DNA from: Paramacrobiotus metropolitanus
Taxonomy: Eukaryota > Tardigrada > Eutardigrada > Parachela > Macrobiotidae
NCBI RefSeq assembly: GCF_019649055.1
Contig: NW_026570357.1
Coordinates: 62,001-126,000 of the forward strand
Reading direction: 5' to 3'
Length of the DNA stretch: 64,000 nt
The position numbers were made by a program, and so were the translations under genes. This document shows positions 45,136-57,000 of this stretch, piece by piece (position 1 is the first letter of the stretch; every line of letters begins with the position of its first letter). The notes below the pieces were generated by a model that was not told where the DNA came from, did not search any database, and was given only the letters and a program-made list of their open reading frames with translations.

Positions 45136-47593
45136 AGATGTCTTGCGGCAATGGGTGTTGCGGTCAGTGTGGGACATATAATCCATCAAACCGTCACAAG
45201 TTTGTCGGATATTCTGGAAGAGAGAAATGTTTCCGGACGGGCTCGTACCAAGAACACCGATGCCATCCGGATGTCGCATAAAAGAGCTATGGATGATATG
45301 TAACGACGTTTCGAAACCAGCTCAGCAAATAATCGACGGAAACACGAAAGAGAAATGAATAGGCTGCGTCATGCTGCATCCGCTAATCGGGAGCGTCTGG
45401 AACGGAAATTCCAGCGCGACCAGGAAGTAATGCAACGGAAATGGGCGGCTGAGCGAGAGCGTTACGACGAACGTGTCAACAATCTGGTAAAAAATATACA
45501 GCAGGCTGAGCAACGAGCGTAAACACTAGCCGCGCAAATCGAGAGGCCCGCGCGGGATCGCGCACGAAAAGTGGCTTTCATTAACGGGCTGAACTTGCGT
45601 ATTCGGTAAACGGAGTCGCTTTTGCTGGTAGGAACCAAAGGAACCGGAAAGAGCACGTTCTTATGGTTGCTTAATAAAGGTGACCAACCGAAACGGACAA
45701 CAAGTGATGGGACCGGCGAAATTCTTCACGTAGAAGGGTATGTTGATTCCATTGGGCTGCGGGGATGGACGCCGGAAGACCTGTGGAAACTGTTGGTTCT
45801 CCTGATTTATCACGGGATGCCGAAAGATATAATCATATTCAGCAACGACCGTGTCGAGCTGCCGGTCACTACCCTCGGTCTGCTTGGCATCAATAACCCC
45901 ATGTTTGTCATCATGTCCAGTGATTTTTGGAGAAATCACCAGCCACCCGGTGGTGGACGTCCAAGAATCGAATTAGTCGAAGACTGCCACGGTGTGCGCC
46001 GGGTCTTTCCTGAGTCCGATCTGGAACACGTTTACAATCTGCCGGTCCATCGTGACTTCGAAGAGTATCATCTAGGGACTTCGGTTACACATCACACTGA
46101 TATCGAGGAGCTGGTTCAGAAGCGGGCGGATATTGGAGTTCAACCGTTCCGATTTCTAATGACAAACTGGGCAGTTACTTTCAGTTGAATAATGAGAATG
46201 ATCCCCACTTAGAAGCCATATTTCGCCTCATCTGGATATATGAGAAGAAGTATAACCGAGATGCGTTAAGCTTCATGAATAATGCATCGCTCCAAGATTT
46301 CGCCGATGAAGGTGTGGTTTGCGTGCAAGTAATTTTATACGTGTCAAAGCTAAATTCTTAGAATGGTTATAAATTTCATAAAAAATAACTTTTACTACGA
46401 GAATTAATAACATTCTTCACGTACACAGGCAAGACGTAGTTACTGTAGTTGATTTGGTTTATCTTTCAAGATCATCTTGGCGAGTGTCCTTCACTCGCAA
46501 GTGCCGCTTTCTAACTGTTCGGTTTCCCTCCAGTTACTGGCAAATTTTCAGCTGATTTCGACGCACCATCGGACCATCCAGCGAAGCGCACCCCACTCAA
46601 GCTCGACTCGCGTCAGTAAGTCATTTTTTTCGTAGCGTCAGTAAGTTTTTTCGTAGCGGTATAAGAAGGTCTATCTTTCAGCAGGGCCATCGCAGCAACG
46701 CAGACGTCCCTAAATGCACGAACAAAATGTCGCAGTTCATCGGCAAGTTACCTGAGATGCCTGTCGAAGCACCCCGATTACCGGTACCCGTTTTAAATGC
46801 CTTACATGCCCTGACTATGATCTGTGTGAGACATGCCTAGACACTCACCATCGCCAACATGACTTTTCTGCTATTCGTAAACCCCGGGTCGAACTGGTGA
46901 GCGAGAACTAACGGATGTACTAAATTATGCATTCCACACCGCTGCACTGTATGCTAATACCAGGCGTTTTTGCAGTCCGCCAAATGCCGGACGGTGTACG
47001 CAAAATTTTGCGCCAACGGGTCAGTGGGACTGTTGGAGCCGGTGCGGATGGAGATGACCAGTCATCCGTCCGTTCGATGTGATATCTGCGATGAAAACCC
47101 CATTGTCGGCATGCGCTTTAAATGCCTTGTATGTCAGAACTACGATTTATGCGGAACATGTTTTGCTGAATACCAACATGCTGAACACGACTTTTTGGTT
47201 ATCCAGATTCCAGACACCACACCGAGACCGAAAATTGGTAAAATAAAGTTTTTACTGGTTCTTGTAAAGCTCCCGTATGCCGACGTTTGTTTGCTTGTAT
47301 CAAAGGCAGTCATGATGTTTACTGTACACATGTCTTTTTATGACAGATCGACCTCTGGAGAAAGGTGTACGCTTTCGAGATGCCAGGACCAGGTATGGAC
47401 CATATGTTATGATTTTTCGACTACAGGCACTAGAGTTTTCATCCATACTTCTAGCACCCAAATTTGTGTCAAGCAGAATTTTTTCAATGCAGGTTTTCGT
47501 GACGAAAACGACACCGACGGTGATGATGATGACACTGACGAAGGCGGAAGAATTATCCGCATTTTGTCGCTCGCGCAATTACGTCTGATATAA
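45136..47593 (+). pseudogene. Coiled-coil/P-loop/double-ZZ protein, broken paralogue
   Basis: It is colinear with the intact gene at 54.0-58.0 kb. The start ATG corresponds to ATA, with a small deletion nearby. In-frame stops occur at 45301-45303, about 45522 and about 45607. The NTPase core from 45622 is open, with GTKGTGKST and DSIG, until a one-base loss near 46160 shifts the frame away from the SFMNNASLQDF block. The first ZZ finger (about 46750-46902) has TGA in place of its first Cys codon. The second ZZ finger (46976-47237) is intact, with C-x2-C...C-x2-C and H-x3-H. Small exons at 47347-47392 (46 nt, as in the paralogue) and 47493-47593 (acidic tail) follow. Confidence 0.8.
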
Positions 47594-48782
47594 CCCTTTT
47601 TGCAATAAACATGAAGGGAGTTTTTAGCTACGTAGGAACAAAATTTTAGCGCATTTCTTTAGAGTTGTAAAGTTAAATTCTGGTTTGATTAATAAATTTA
47701 TCTGTACCGTACAGTAGTTACAGTACTTGTACATTCGAAAATGAAAAAAAGGTATCGTCCCGACAAGGTCACAGTATCGTTTTGGCTTTCGGTGGTGCGT
47801 ACGTATATTTATTGCACAAATCAGGCTCGCTTATGTATGACTGCTAGGTAGGAATATTTATCGCAGTGGAAGCCAAGCTGGCTTCTTGTATAAAAATGCA
47901 GTTTAAAAACCGTGACTCGTAAGCGAGCGAACATGTAGAAAGATTGTTCAAAGTGATTAGATCCGTGCCTTAAATGTCAGATTTACAGCGAAGAGAAACC
48001 ATTAAATTGTGGTCATATATAGTGTTACTCATCATATTAAGATAGCTGTTTGCTACAGTAAAGCAAAATAAAACGATATGCAGATATCGCATGCGGTCTT
48101 GGTATAAAAGTCGTATAGTTTAAAGCTTGAATAATAAGTTCCAATCATCAACAATAATGGGCGGAAATTCGGAAGGACTGCAGAAACTACGGTGTGCCTC
48201 CATTATCAAAGTGGCTTTGGAGCAGTACTGCTCATTGTGCTCTGTCTACAGGTGTACCGTAAGTGAAGCAAAAGTGTTCTCAGTAGCAAAATCAACGAAC
48301 TTTGTGTATTGGTTTCGAAACTGCTAACTAAGGGGTGTCAAAACAGCCAAAGTATAAAAAACATTAATTTTAAGGTTCGGAAATTATTTAGATTATTGCG
48401 TGCGCACGATCAGCAATAAGTACAATTACAGAGTATTTAAACCGCATATTGTATAATGAAACCATGTTTGCGGTAAAAAAGTCTGCTTTCTCCAGAAAAC
48501 CCTACAGGCGAAGAATGTTTACGCAACCTTCCCTTATTAGACAGAATAAGTTTTTCGTTAGCTGAACGCATCGCTGAAAGCATAATAAGAGTGGAGCTGA
48601 AAATTAGCGCCAAGTGTCCACTTGTTAAGTTTTCACATAGCGCTACGAGATGCGCGTAGGCTTTGTTACGAAACACGTGAATAACTAACTAAAATTGTTT
48701 AATATCGATTTCGAATAGCGATTCTTAATTTTTTGAATGAATTACCCTGCATATTGAATATACCCTGTTTATACCTTGCATC

Positions 48783-49837
48783 ATGGACAAAAAAACTGTT
48801 TCTTTGATTTTGGTCTCAAACCTTCTGTCTGATCAGCAAAAAGCTGAGTTTCTATGCATCTGCAATGTGGAAAGACCGCTTCGGGTTCTCCTTAACTTAG
48901 ACCAGCTCTCCGACGCAGATGTTTATGAATGGTTTCGATTTCGGAGGGAGCATTTAGAACGATTATTGCAGGCATTGCAGGTTCCCGAAATAATCCGCCT
49001 CGAAAACGGATCCCGTTATGATGGTATGGAAGCCCTGTGTGTTTTACTGCGACGTCTTGCATACCCTAATCGCTACACAGACATCAAGCACATTTTTGGG
49101 AGATCAAAACCTGAATTATCGATGATTTTTACCTGGATGTGTGAATTTATCAACGCGCAGTTCGGTCATCTTTTACTTAACTGGACCTGTGTTGGCTTAC
49201 ACGAGCAGATATGGACGAATTCGCGGCCGCCGTATACAGAAAGGGATGTCCTCTGGATGACGTCTGGGGCTTCAAAGACGGTACATTCCGCCCAACTTGT
49301 CGTCCTGGTGAGGATCAGAGAACAGTATATAGCGGCCACTATCGTCTTCATGGCATCAAATTCCAGAGCATTATGGCCCCTAACGGCATTGTGGTAAATC
49401 TGGTTGGGCCGTGGGTTGGACTTCGACACGATTCAGGCATACTAGCGGACAGTGGCCTACTACGTGCGCTGGAAACAAAAATGGAGCAAATGGGAAAAAT
49501 TTTTCGCCTTTATGGAGACCCTGCTTATCCGATTTCGGCGTATCTCGAGGGTCCGTTTAAACCAGCAACAAATCAAATCGAGTACGATTTTAACGAAGCT
49601 ATGTCACCGTGTCGTATCGCAGTTGAGTGGGGTTTCGGAGAAGTAGTCCAACAGTTTGCTTTCCTCGATTTTTGGAAAAATCTTAAAATATTTTTGCAGC
49701 CAGTTGGACTTCTCTACACAGTTGGAACTTTACTACTGAATTGTCGTGTCTGTTTGGGGTACGGGGGAAAAGTTGCTGATTATTTTTGTGTGGTCCCAGC
49801 GACCCTGGAAGTTCGCCTAAACAACAACAGAGAATAG
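48783..49837 (+). pseudogene. PIF/Harbinger-type transposase (HARBI1-like), frameshifted
   Basis: The first frame (48783-about 49195) is the N-terminal helical region. The second (from about 49195 to 49837) is the DDE domain: VWGFKDGTFRPTCRP (first D), MAPNGIVVNLVGP, RHDSGIL, GDPAYP (second D) and VEWGFGEV (E). A single-base frame change near 49190-49205 separates them; otherwise there are no stops. The coiled-coil partner expected for Harbinger elements lies nearby in the opposite orientation (50128-51040). Terminal inverted repeats were not found. Confidence 0.8.
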
Positions 49838-50127
49838 ACTGTTGATTTTCTGTGGAACTGTTTCTGTTAAGCAGCCATGAATCCATTTCGATATTTCTGT
49901 CCCATCTAGGTATTAAACGTACAGCGTGCCTATTCAAAATAAATAACGGAATTACACAAGTCAGCGTTTGAAATAATTCCCAGTAGTTTTCTTGGTGTAC
50001 AAAGAGTACAACAGTTCTAAAGTCAACAACAAACTGCCAAAACACAATTACGACTTAATCTTTGACTTTAGTATTAGCCACCGTTATGAGATACTCGATT
50101 TCGAGAAAAACATCAAACGATGCTAAA

Positions 50128-51040
50128 TTATTCTGGACGAGAGAATTTTTCCAATAACTTGGCAAAAAGTTGTGCGTTCATCGCCTGTACTTTCAACTCT
50201 TCGGAGCGATTGTCTTCCTTTGTGTTTTCAACTTCCAATTTCCCTTTTCGAATTTCGAGTTTCATAGTTTGTTCTGCAGCTAGTCGCTCTTCTCTCTTCT
50301 TTTCCAGTTCTAACGCTGATTCTTTGAATTGTAATTCTTTGTCTCGCATCGACTTCGAGTCTGACAAAAAATTCTGTACCATGCCGTTCTAGCTCATCCG
50401 TTCACGCTTTGGAAGTCGAACACTGTTTCCACTCTCGTCATCCGGTGCGAAGGGACCGTATCCGTTCACACGAGCATCAAAATCATCTAGCACAACAATG
50501 ACATTATTTATCACAATCTTATATCTAACAAAAAAACATCGAGTTCGACAGTATTAAAAAAATACCAAATAATAATAAATAAAATATATAATACATGCTT
50601 TGATTTAAATAAAACTGGTTTCGAAAACGATCCAATAACATTTGCTATCTCTTACCGATCGGTTCATCTGAGTTTGGTTCAGGAGCCTCCGACAGGCGCA
50701 TTCGTTTCTTCATGCTGTATTTTGCTGCCACCTGGAACTTTAAGTCTTTACGCGCCTGCTTTACCATCTCCTTGGTCTGCGGCTTCTGCGTGGATGCGCG
50801 TTTGGTAGCGTCCGCCTCGAATTCGAGTATATCGCACAGCAGCTGTTCTTGCTCTTTAAACGTTCCAGGATCTCCAGTGCGCCATTCGTCAAGTCTGTTT
50901 GACTTGCGAAAATCTCCAATAAATCTGAGGCTTCGTTCTCGTACTGCAAGCTGAGATATCTCCTTTAGCGGCTCGAACTCGATAAGACTCTGGTGCATCT
51001 TAAGCCACAATTCGTCAGCCTTTCCTGTGTGGTCCTTCAC
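50128..51040 (-). pseudogene. Harbinger-associated partner protein (Myb-like family), stop codon
   Basis: On the minus strand one exon (51040-about 50661, open upstream of the donor GTAAGA) has a WRTGDPGTFKEQEQLLCDILEFE segment typical of the DNA-binding partner encoded with Harbinger transposases. The next exon, after CTAG near 50490, has GYGPFAPDDESGNSVRLP and then a TAG. The same frame then continues as a charged coiled coil (50382-50128). The N-terminal Myb/trihelix part is not recognisable. With the broken transposase, the element is inactive. Confidence 0.55.
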
Positions 51041-51508
51041 TGTGCACAGATACTAACGCAGCAGCCTGATGTCTTCTGCAGATGTCCATCGATGTCGTGT
51101 CTGGGTTTTGTGTTTCGCGATTTCGACCTACACAAGCGTTGGCTGGGAGGAAAAGCCGTCTTCAAAGACTGCGTACACGGTATATCGGATTCCATGACAA
51201 CAAATTACGCATAAAATAATGATAAGCGAAGTCCCGAAATCTCAAAAAATTAAAATTATGATTTTAATATTTTCAGCAGTAACGCGCAGGCACAGGAACT
51301 GCTAAGTGCAAGTTGACGGTGGAAATCTGACGCTGCATTGATTAATCAACCTGATGCAGTTTAAAATTTCCTATGCCCACAGGTAGAAATGCACGAGCGA
51401 ACTCGATACGGTAACTCGCAGATTTATCGTCGTGGCTCACACAGTTTAGCTGTAAACGTCACGATTTCGAGGCGGGGCTTTATTTGAGTAGAGCTAAAAT
51501 TAGCGCGA

Positions 51509-51901
51509 ATGGAAAAACTAACCTGTAGATTATTTGGAGGGTCACTGCTGTTCGTTACGGGTTTATATGGACTGGAAGTCAGTGATAAAGGGGAAAAAAA
51601 GACAGCGGCCATTCGAATGTTCTACACGTTATTTGCCCTGAATATCATAGTCTGCCTTCTTTCTTACCTGGCGGCACTGGGAGGTATGGTATTTGCAGTA
51701 TTCTTGTTCATTCTGGACGCAACAATCGAGGGTGTGATTTCCCTGACTGCATCCGCCATTGCGATTCTTCTGGCTTCGACAGCAGTCATGGCTACACAAA
51801 TCTGTAAGCGGAACGTCCATACAATGCTGTCAGATAATCCGGTTGTCTCCCAACCAGACGAGAAAGTTTCCTATCTCAATATAATTGTTATGGTAGATTG
51901 A
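51509..51901 (+). CDS. Small four-helix membrane protein
   Basis: This is a single open exon of 130 residues starting ATG at 51509. Four hydrophobic stretches can be drawn: about residues 8-22, 38-58, 59-80 and 82-103. A short polar tail with SQPDEKVSYL follows. No family was recognised; size and layout resemble small tetraspan or MARVEL-like proteins, which is only a topological comparison. The final codons (NIIVMVD) come directly before TGA, and no introns are needed. It lies between the Harbinger remnant and a hAT-like MITE. A processed remnant cannot be excluded. Confidence 0.5.
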   Translation: MEKLTCRLFGGSLLFVTGLYGLEVSDKGEKKTAAIRMFYTLFALNIIVCLLSYLAALGGMVFAVFLFILDATIEGVISLTASAIAILLASTAVMATQICKRNVHTMLSDNPVVSQPDEKVSYLNIIVMVD

Positions 51902-52196
51902 CTGAACTGTGGAACGGTAGCGCTGAGCTACGGAAACAGCAGCGTAAAATTAATGATTTTTGGCTATAAGACATCAGCAATGTTTTTGTACACGATAATA
52001 CGAGCAGTGAAACGTTTGCTCAGTAGATGAAATACTGCCTTCTGTTGCTCTATTCTCATTTTGTCACAGACATTAATGTGGTTTTGCTATTTTGCTCTAC
52101 ATATTACCTTAGCAGTAAAGCTGTCAAAAATTATGCTAAGAAACCGGAAATGAATTTCAGAGTATGGTGTAGTACATAATATTACATTCTGTAGAA

Positions 52197-52758
52197 TAGA
52201 GATGGCAACGGCTCAACCGAAGCCGTTTGAGCCGCGGCTAAGCCGGCTTCGGCTGAGCCGGCTCGACCCAAAATTGAAGCCGTAGCCGATGCTAGCCGAG
52301 CCGATTGAGCCGGCTCGGAGTGTCAGCCAGCCGCGAGCCAGCCGTAAGCCGATGTCGGCTAACGGCTTGCGCATTGTGCGCGAAAATGTGTTGGAAAGTT
52401 TATTTTTAGCTCTTTTGGCCCGTTCAAAGCCGATTTAGAGACTTGAAAAATCGACTATCTTGTAAAAAAAGTGCTGAATTTTTGTTTCGGAGACCTTTTT
52501 TTCCAATAAAAACTGATGAAAAATAGTTTTCGCTTAAGAGAGAACAGAAAAAAGTGCTTTTCAGTGAAAAAGTACTTTTGTTTTCCCGCGCTAAAAACTG
52601 TCGGCTAAGCCGCCTCGGAGTCGGCTTAGCCGGCTCGCATTCAGAGCTGAGCCGTTAGAGCCGGCCCAGGTAGGTGAGCCGATACTTTCGAGCCGGCTCG
52701 CTATTTTAGCCAGCCGCAGCCAGCCGATAAGCCATTAAGCCAGCCGTTGCCATCTCTA
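52197..52758. mobile_element. hAT-like MITE, copy B (complete, 8-bp duplication)
   Basis: This 562-bp element has termini TAGAGATGGCAACGGCT and its inverted copy AGCCGTTGCCATCTCTA. It is flanked by the direct repeat CTGTAGAA (52189-52196 and 52759-52766). Its subterminal regions are dense in GAGCCGGCT/AGCCAGCC motifs around an AT-rich core. It contains no open frame. Termini and duplication length fit a non-autonomous hAT element. Confidence 0.9.
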
Positions 52759-53149
52759 CTGTAGAATATGAAAATTGAACAAAATACTCAGGTAATTTTA
52801 CCGTTCACCAGTACCTGCGAGTTACCGATTCGTCACCTAACGCCTAGAACAACTGTTCTCCACGGAGACAATGGTATACTATAATTTAAAACGTGAAGGA
52901 GAGTTGTTTTTTGTTCTTGTTCTTCTTTATACCCCACAGGAAGGCAAACAGTCCATGTACTGTGCCATACTTGTACATATGAGAGAAGTTTGCCGGTTTT
53001 TTGCACTGCAGTAAGATTACTTAATGACCTAATGACATGCACCCGCGATAAAATTTAGCGAATCTACCAGTGGGGCACATAATAATATTTTATCTTAGTA
53101 TGCACAAAAATGAAATTATTAATAAAGAAAACATCGTATTTTTGCAGTC

Positions 53150-53345
53150 CATTGCTGACAGAATTTTTACAAATGATTGCTAAACCGCGATCCCCTTACG
53201 AGCGGATCCTCCACATGATAATGCGGCAACACAGCTGCGGTCCATCCGATAAACGTTATCACAATGGACGAGAAAAAGAGGTTGAAATCAACCGGCCAGT
53301 GTGCGGTCGCGCCTCAGCAACTTCTTTTTGTCGTGCACTGTAGGT
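53150..53345 (-). pseudogene. Remnant of the permuted dehydrogenase gene
   Basis: On the minus strand the sequence is similar to the region of the dehydrogenase at 58873-60072 that encodes GRTVVVLPHHYVEDPLVDRG. Here it reads close to TAAVLPHYHVEDPLVRG, with frame breaks on both sides. The shared nucleotide block GCGGATCCTCCACAT-AT is obvious at 53201 and 59090. It is a short, dead fragment just upstream of the ZZ gene. Confidence 0.6.
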
Positions 53346-54022
53346 TGCTGACTGCAGGCTACCTGATGCACTTTTTCATACTTGTCGTACATACAGCTAC
53401 ATACAATCAGATTTCCGTCAAAGAGCGTACTTGTAAATTTTCAAGTTACACGATCACACGTAAGTAATAAGCATCGTTGAAAAGAAAACCGGAACCCCGC
53501 AATTCACCTTGCGGCTGTTTAAGCTTTATAAGGCAAGGGTGACACGCAGTATCTGTAACGCCGTTTTAGGCTGCCGCATATTTTGGTGCCTGTTGACAAG
53601 GTCAGACGAATGGAATTTAAAATGGCCCCATACAGAAGCATCACTCATGCAGTTACTACTGTCTCTAACAGTTCAGCATCGTTAGTTGTTTGTTGAGTTC
53701 CGAAACCTAATGCTTTTCTTATTCATCTTCGCTAACGTGCATTCACTTACATGTACAGATACCGCTACGTGTCAGTGTTGTAGTCATAATGATGTGGCAT
53801 GTACAGTAATATAACGTATGTACTTTTTGCAGTTTGCCTACAGGCTGGATCGGCATTGTTGCACTCGTTCATTACGGTCTCGTAAAGCTGATTATAAAAC
53901 CACAAGTCTCAACCATATTATAAAATCTGTATCCATTCTGTGAATGAAAAGTGGCAGTATAGACTAGTTTTCACACTTGTAAAAGTGATTGCGCAGTGAT
54001 CTGTTCGTTAGGACTATTTGAC

Positions 54023-57000
54023 ATGGATGTGTCGCAAATTCTACACGCTGCCGTGAGTGTCGGCCAGCTGATCGGCTTAGCAATAAGGGGACTATCCGGC
54101 GTAATATCGCATCGTAGAAAAGCCAAATTAGCTGCTAAGTTGGAAGCCATCAAACAATCACATGAAGCAGCTATGCAGGAAATGCCTAGTAAGCTTGAAA
54201 CAAGCTTGGAACAAAACAGAGCCAACTACGAACGGCAGCTGTATCAAATGCGCCATGCTTCTACCGCGGACAGGCAACAGCTAGAAAAACGATTTCTACG
54301 TGAACAGGAAGAAATTAAAAATAAGTGGACAACTGACCGACAGCACTACGAACAAAGAATCAATGGGTTGCTCCACAGCGTCCAACAAGCTGAAGAGCGG
54401 GTGAACTTCCTGGCGGAGCAACTCCAAAAGCCGACAAAAGATCGCGCACGGAAAGTCGCATTAGTGAACGGTTTGCAGTTACAGATTCGACGCACACAGT
54501 CGCTGTTGCTCGTTGGTCCAAAAGGTACCGGTAAGAGCACCTTTTTATGGCTATTAAATAAAGGCGCCATGCCAAGACGGACAATGGGTGATGGAACCAG
54601 CGAGATTCTTCGTTTGGATGGCTATATCGATTCCATTGGACTACGCGGATGGACGCCGGAAGAACTGTGGAAACTGCTGGTTCTCATGATTTATAACGGA
54701 ATGCCTCGCGACATCATTATTTTCAGCAACGATCGCGTCGATCTTCCGGTGACTTCGCTCGGTCTGCTCGGCATAACTAATCCGATGATTGTTGTTATGT
54801 CCGGTGACTTTTGGAGAAACTATCAGCCGCTTGATGGTCGAAGACAAAAAATTGAGCTAATTGAGGATGATGAGGGTGTACGCTGGGTGTGTCCTGAGTC
54901 GGACTTAGATCAAGTTTACAATCAGCCGGTTTACAAGGACATCCGGGAGTACCATTTAGGAACACCCATTACCCATCACGAAGATATAGCTTTTCTTGTC
55001 GGCAAACGCGAAAGCGTGGGCATTCGGCCGTTCCAGTTTCTGATGGATAAACTAGGACACTGCTTCACAGTGGGAGATGGTACCGATTACAATATGGAAG
55101 CTCTTTTTCGTTTCATTTATATTTATGAAACCAAGTATCGGCGGGATGAACTCAGTTTCATGAATAATGCATCGCTACAAGATTTTTTTGACGGAGGTAT
55201 ATTATTGTCTGTTGACCTTGTCTGTAATTTTACTGTTATTCTTTAGTACACTGGCAGAAACATTCAGATGGGTTTGTAAAAAGCGTACCCTGGACATCTA
55301 ACGCCATGCAGGGAAACATTGATCAAAGTAGACCGGAACGCAGATTAAGCTCCTCCATTCCGAATGGGTCGACGCGTCGCCCTGATGCACCAGGTGATGT
55401 CCTCCTTAAAGTTGTTTTTACTTTTCAGTTATGATGCTGACCATCCGCAGAATTTTCATTGTATGCAGGGCTGCACATGAGCTTCACTTAAAAAATATTT
55501 ATAGTCAAATATTGCTCTAAATCACATCCTGGAGTTACTGCATCCAGGTTGTTGCAATGCACTAGCTAACTGTTAACTTATCTTTTTCGCTCTAACCAAG
55601 TGACAAGCAAGAAAGCGGCATCAACGAGTGAGTTGATTACAAACCGACAATTTTTTTTTCAGGTCGTTATTGTGGAAGTAGCGCTGTGCCGCAGTCTGGT
55701 GGGGCACGAGCGCAGCAACTGGAGCAACAGTGTCTAACCGTTCAGGAAACAATGTACGTATTGAGTGTCTTGAATAAAACTCTCTTAGCGATCAAGCCTT
55801 CAGGTGTGTAATCAGTGAAGCAGGTGTGCATCGTCAGAACATGATCTGTGCACTAACAGAAAGGGAATGTTAAATTATCATGTCCCGGAGTTCCACCAGT
55901 TACGAGTAAAAATGAGTTACCAAAATTTGTTAACAATTCACACCGCCGCTGGTCACATGCCAGGAGTTGACTCATAGTAGGTGGAGTACAACTAATGACC
56001 TTTGTCTCGTACCAAAAAATACTACATTTACAACTTTGCTATCACTTGGATGTCGCTGAACGAACTTCACTGGCGATGGTTACACGGACTTACACCGTTG
56101 ATAAAACATTATTTTAACCGGACTAATAGTTCTAACGTAGTTGGCTAAGCAGAGAGCTAGCTTGAATACAGCTGTTGCTCAGGATTAACGATAATTTCGC
56201 TGCAGGTTAGCTACAACACTGTTAATCGGACCGATACACACGTCGACGTCACGGTTTCTTGCGACTCCTGCGGAATGTTGCTGTTCGGCACTCGATATAA
56301 ATGTCTAGGATGTCCAAATTACGATCTTTGCGAAAGCTGCATGTTAAAAGGATATCATTCCCAACATTCGTTTTTGGTGTTGCGCACGACGCCCATCGGT
56401 TTTGTAAGCGATGTTCCTCTACAATCTTATCATAAAAGAGCGTGTTTATTATAGAGCATGAAAATTTTATTCTGGCAAAAAGAGATTGGAAAATCAACGA
56501 ACCGTGTTTTGGTCAGGATACATTCTTTCAATCCGCGCAGTTAGAAAAGATTGTGGAAAACACGGAAACGGGGGAGGGCGATACCGAACCTTGGGGTCAT
56601 GAAGTAATATGCGATGAGTGCCGTGCCTATCCGATTATCGGCACACAATTTAGGTGCATGCTTTGTGAACCCAGTTATGATCTGTGTGCGGAATGCATGG
56701 CGGAGGGATATCATACGCATCACGACTTTCTTGCCATCCGAACACCTGATTCAGGAACGATGGTAAGCGCAGTGAAAAAAGAAATGATAATTTTCCTCAT
56801 TCATTAATGTTATAAGATAATATGATGATGGTTCATCTACGAGTAAACTAGCGCATACGATGCAAACACCCGCTTTTTGATCAAAACGGATAACCAATCA
56901 TGCATCTGTAGTTCTAAAAGGGCTAGCAATAAGCGATAATAGATTTGCATGGCACAAATGCATTTTTGAGGATGAAATACTCTTCTAAACTGTAAATATC

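Noticed and set aside
46750-46752. TGA at the first ZZ cysteine as a selenocysteine codon
   Set aside because: The same locus has several other stops, a lost start and a frameshift; no SECIS-like hairpin was noticed.
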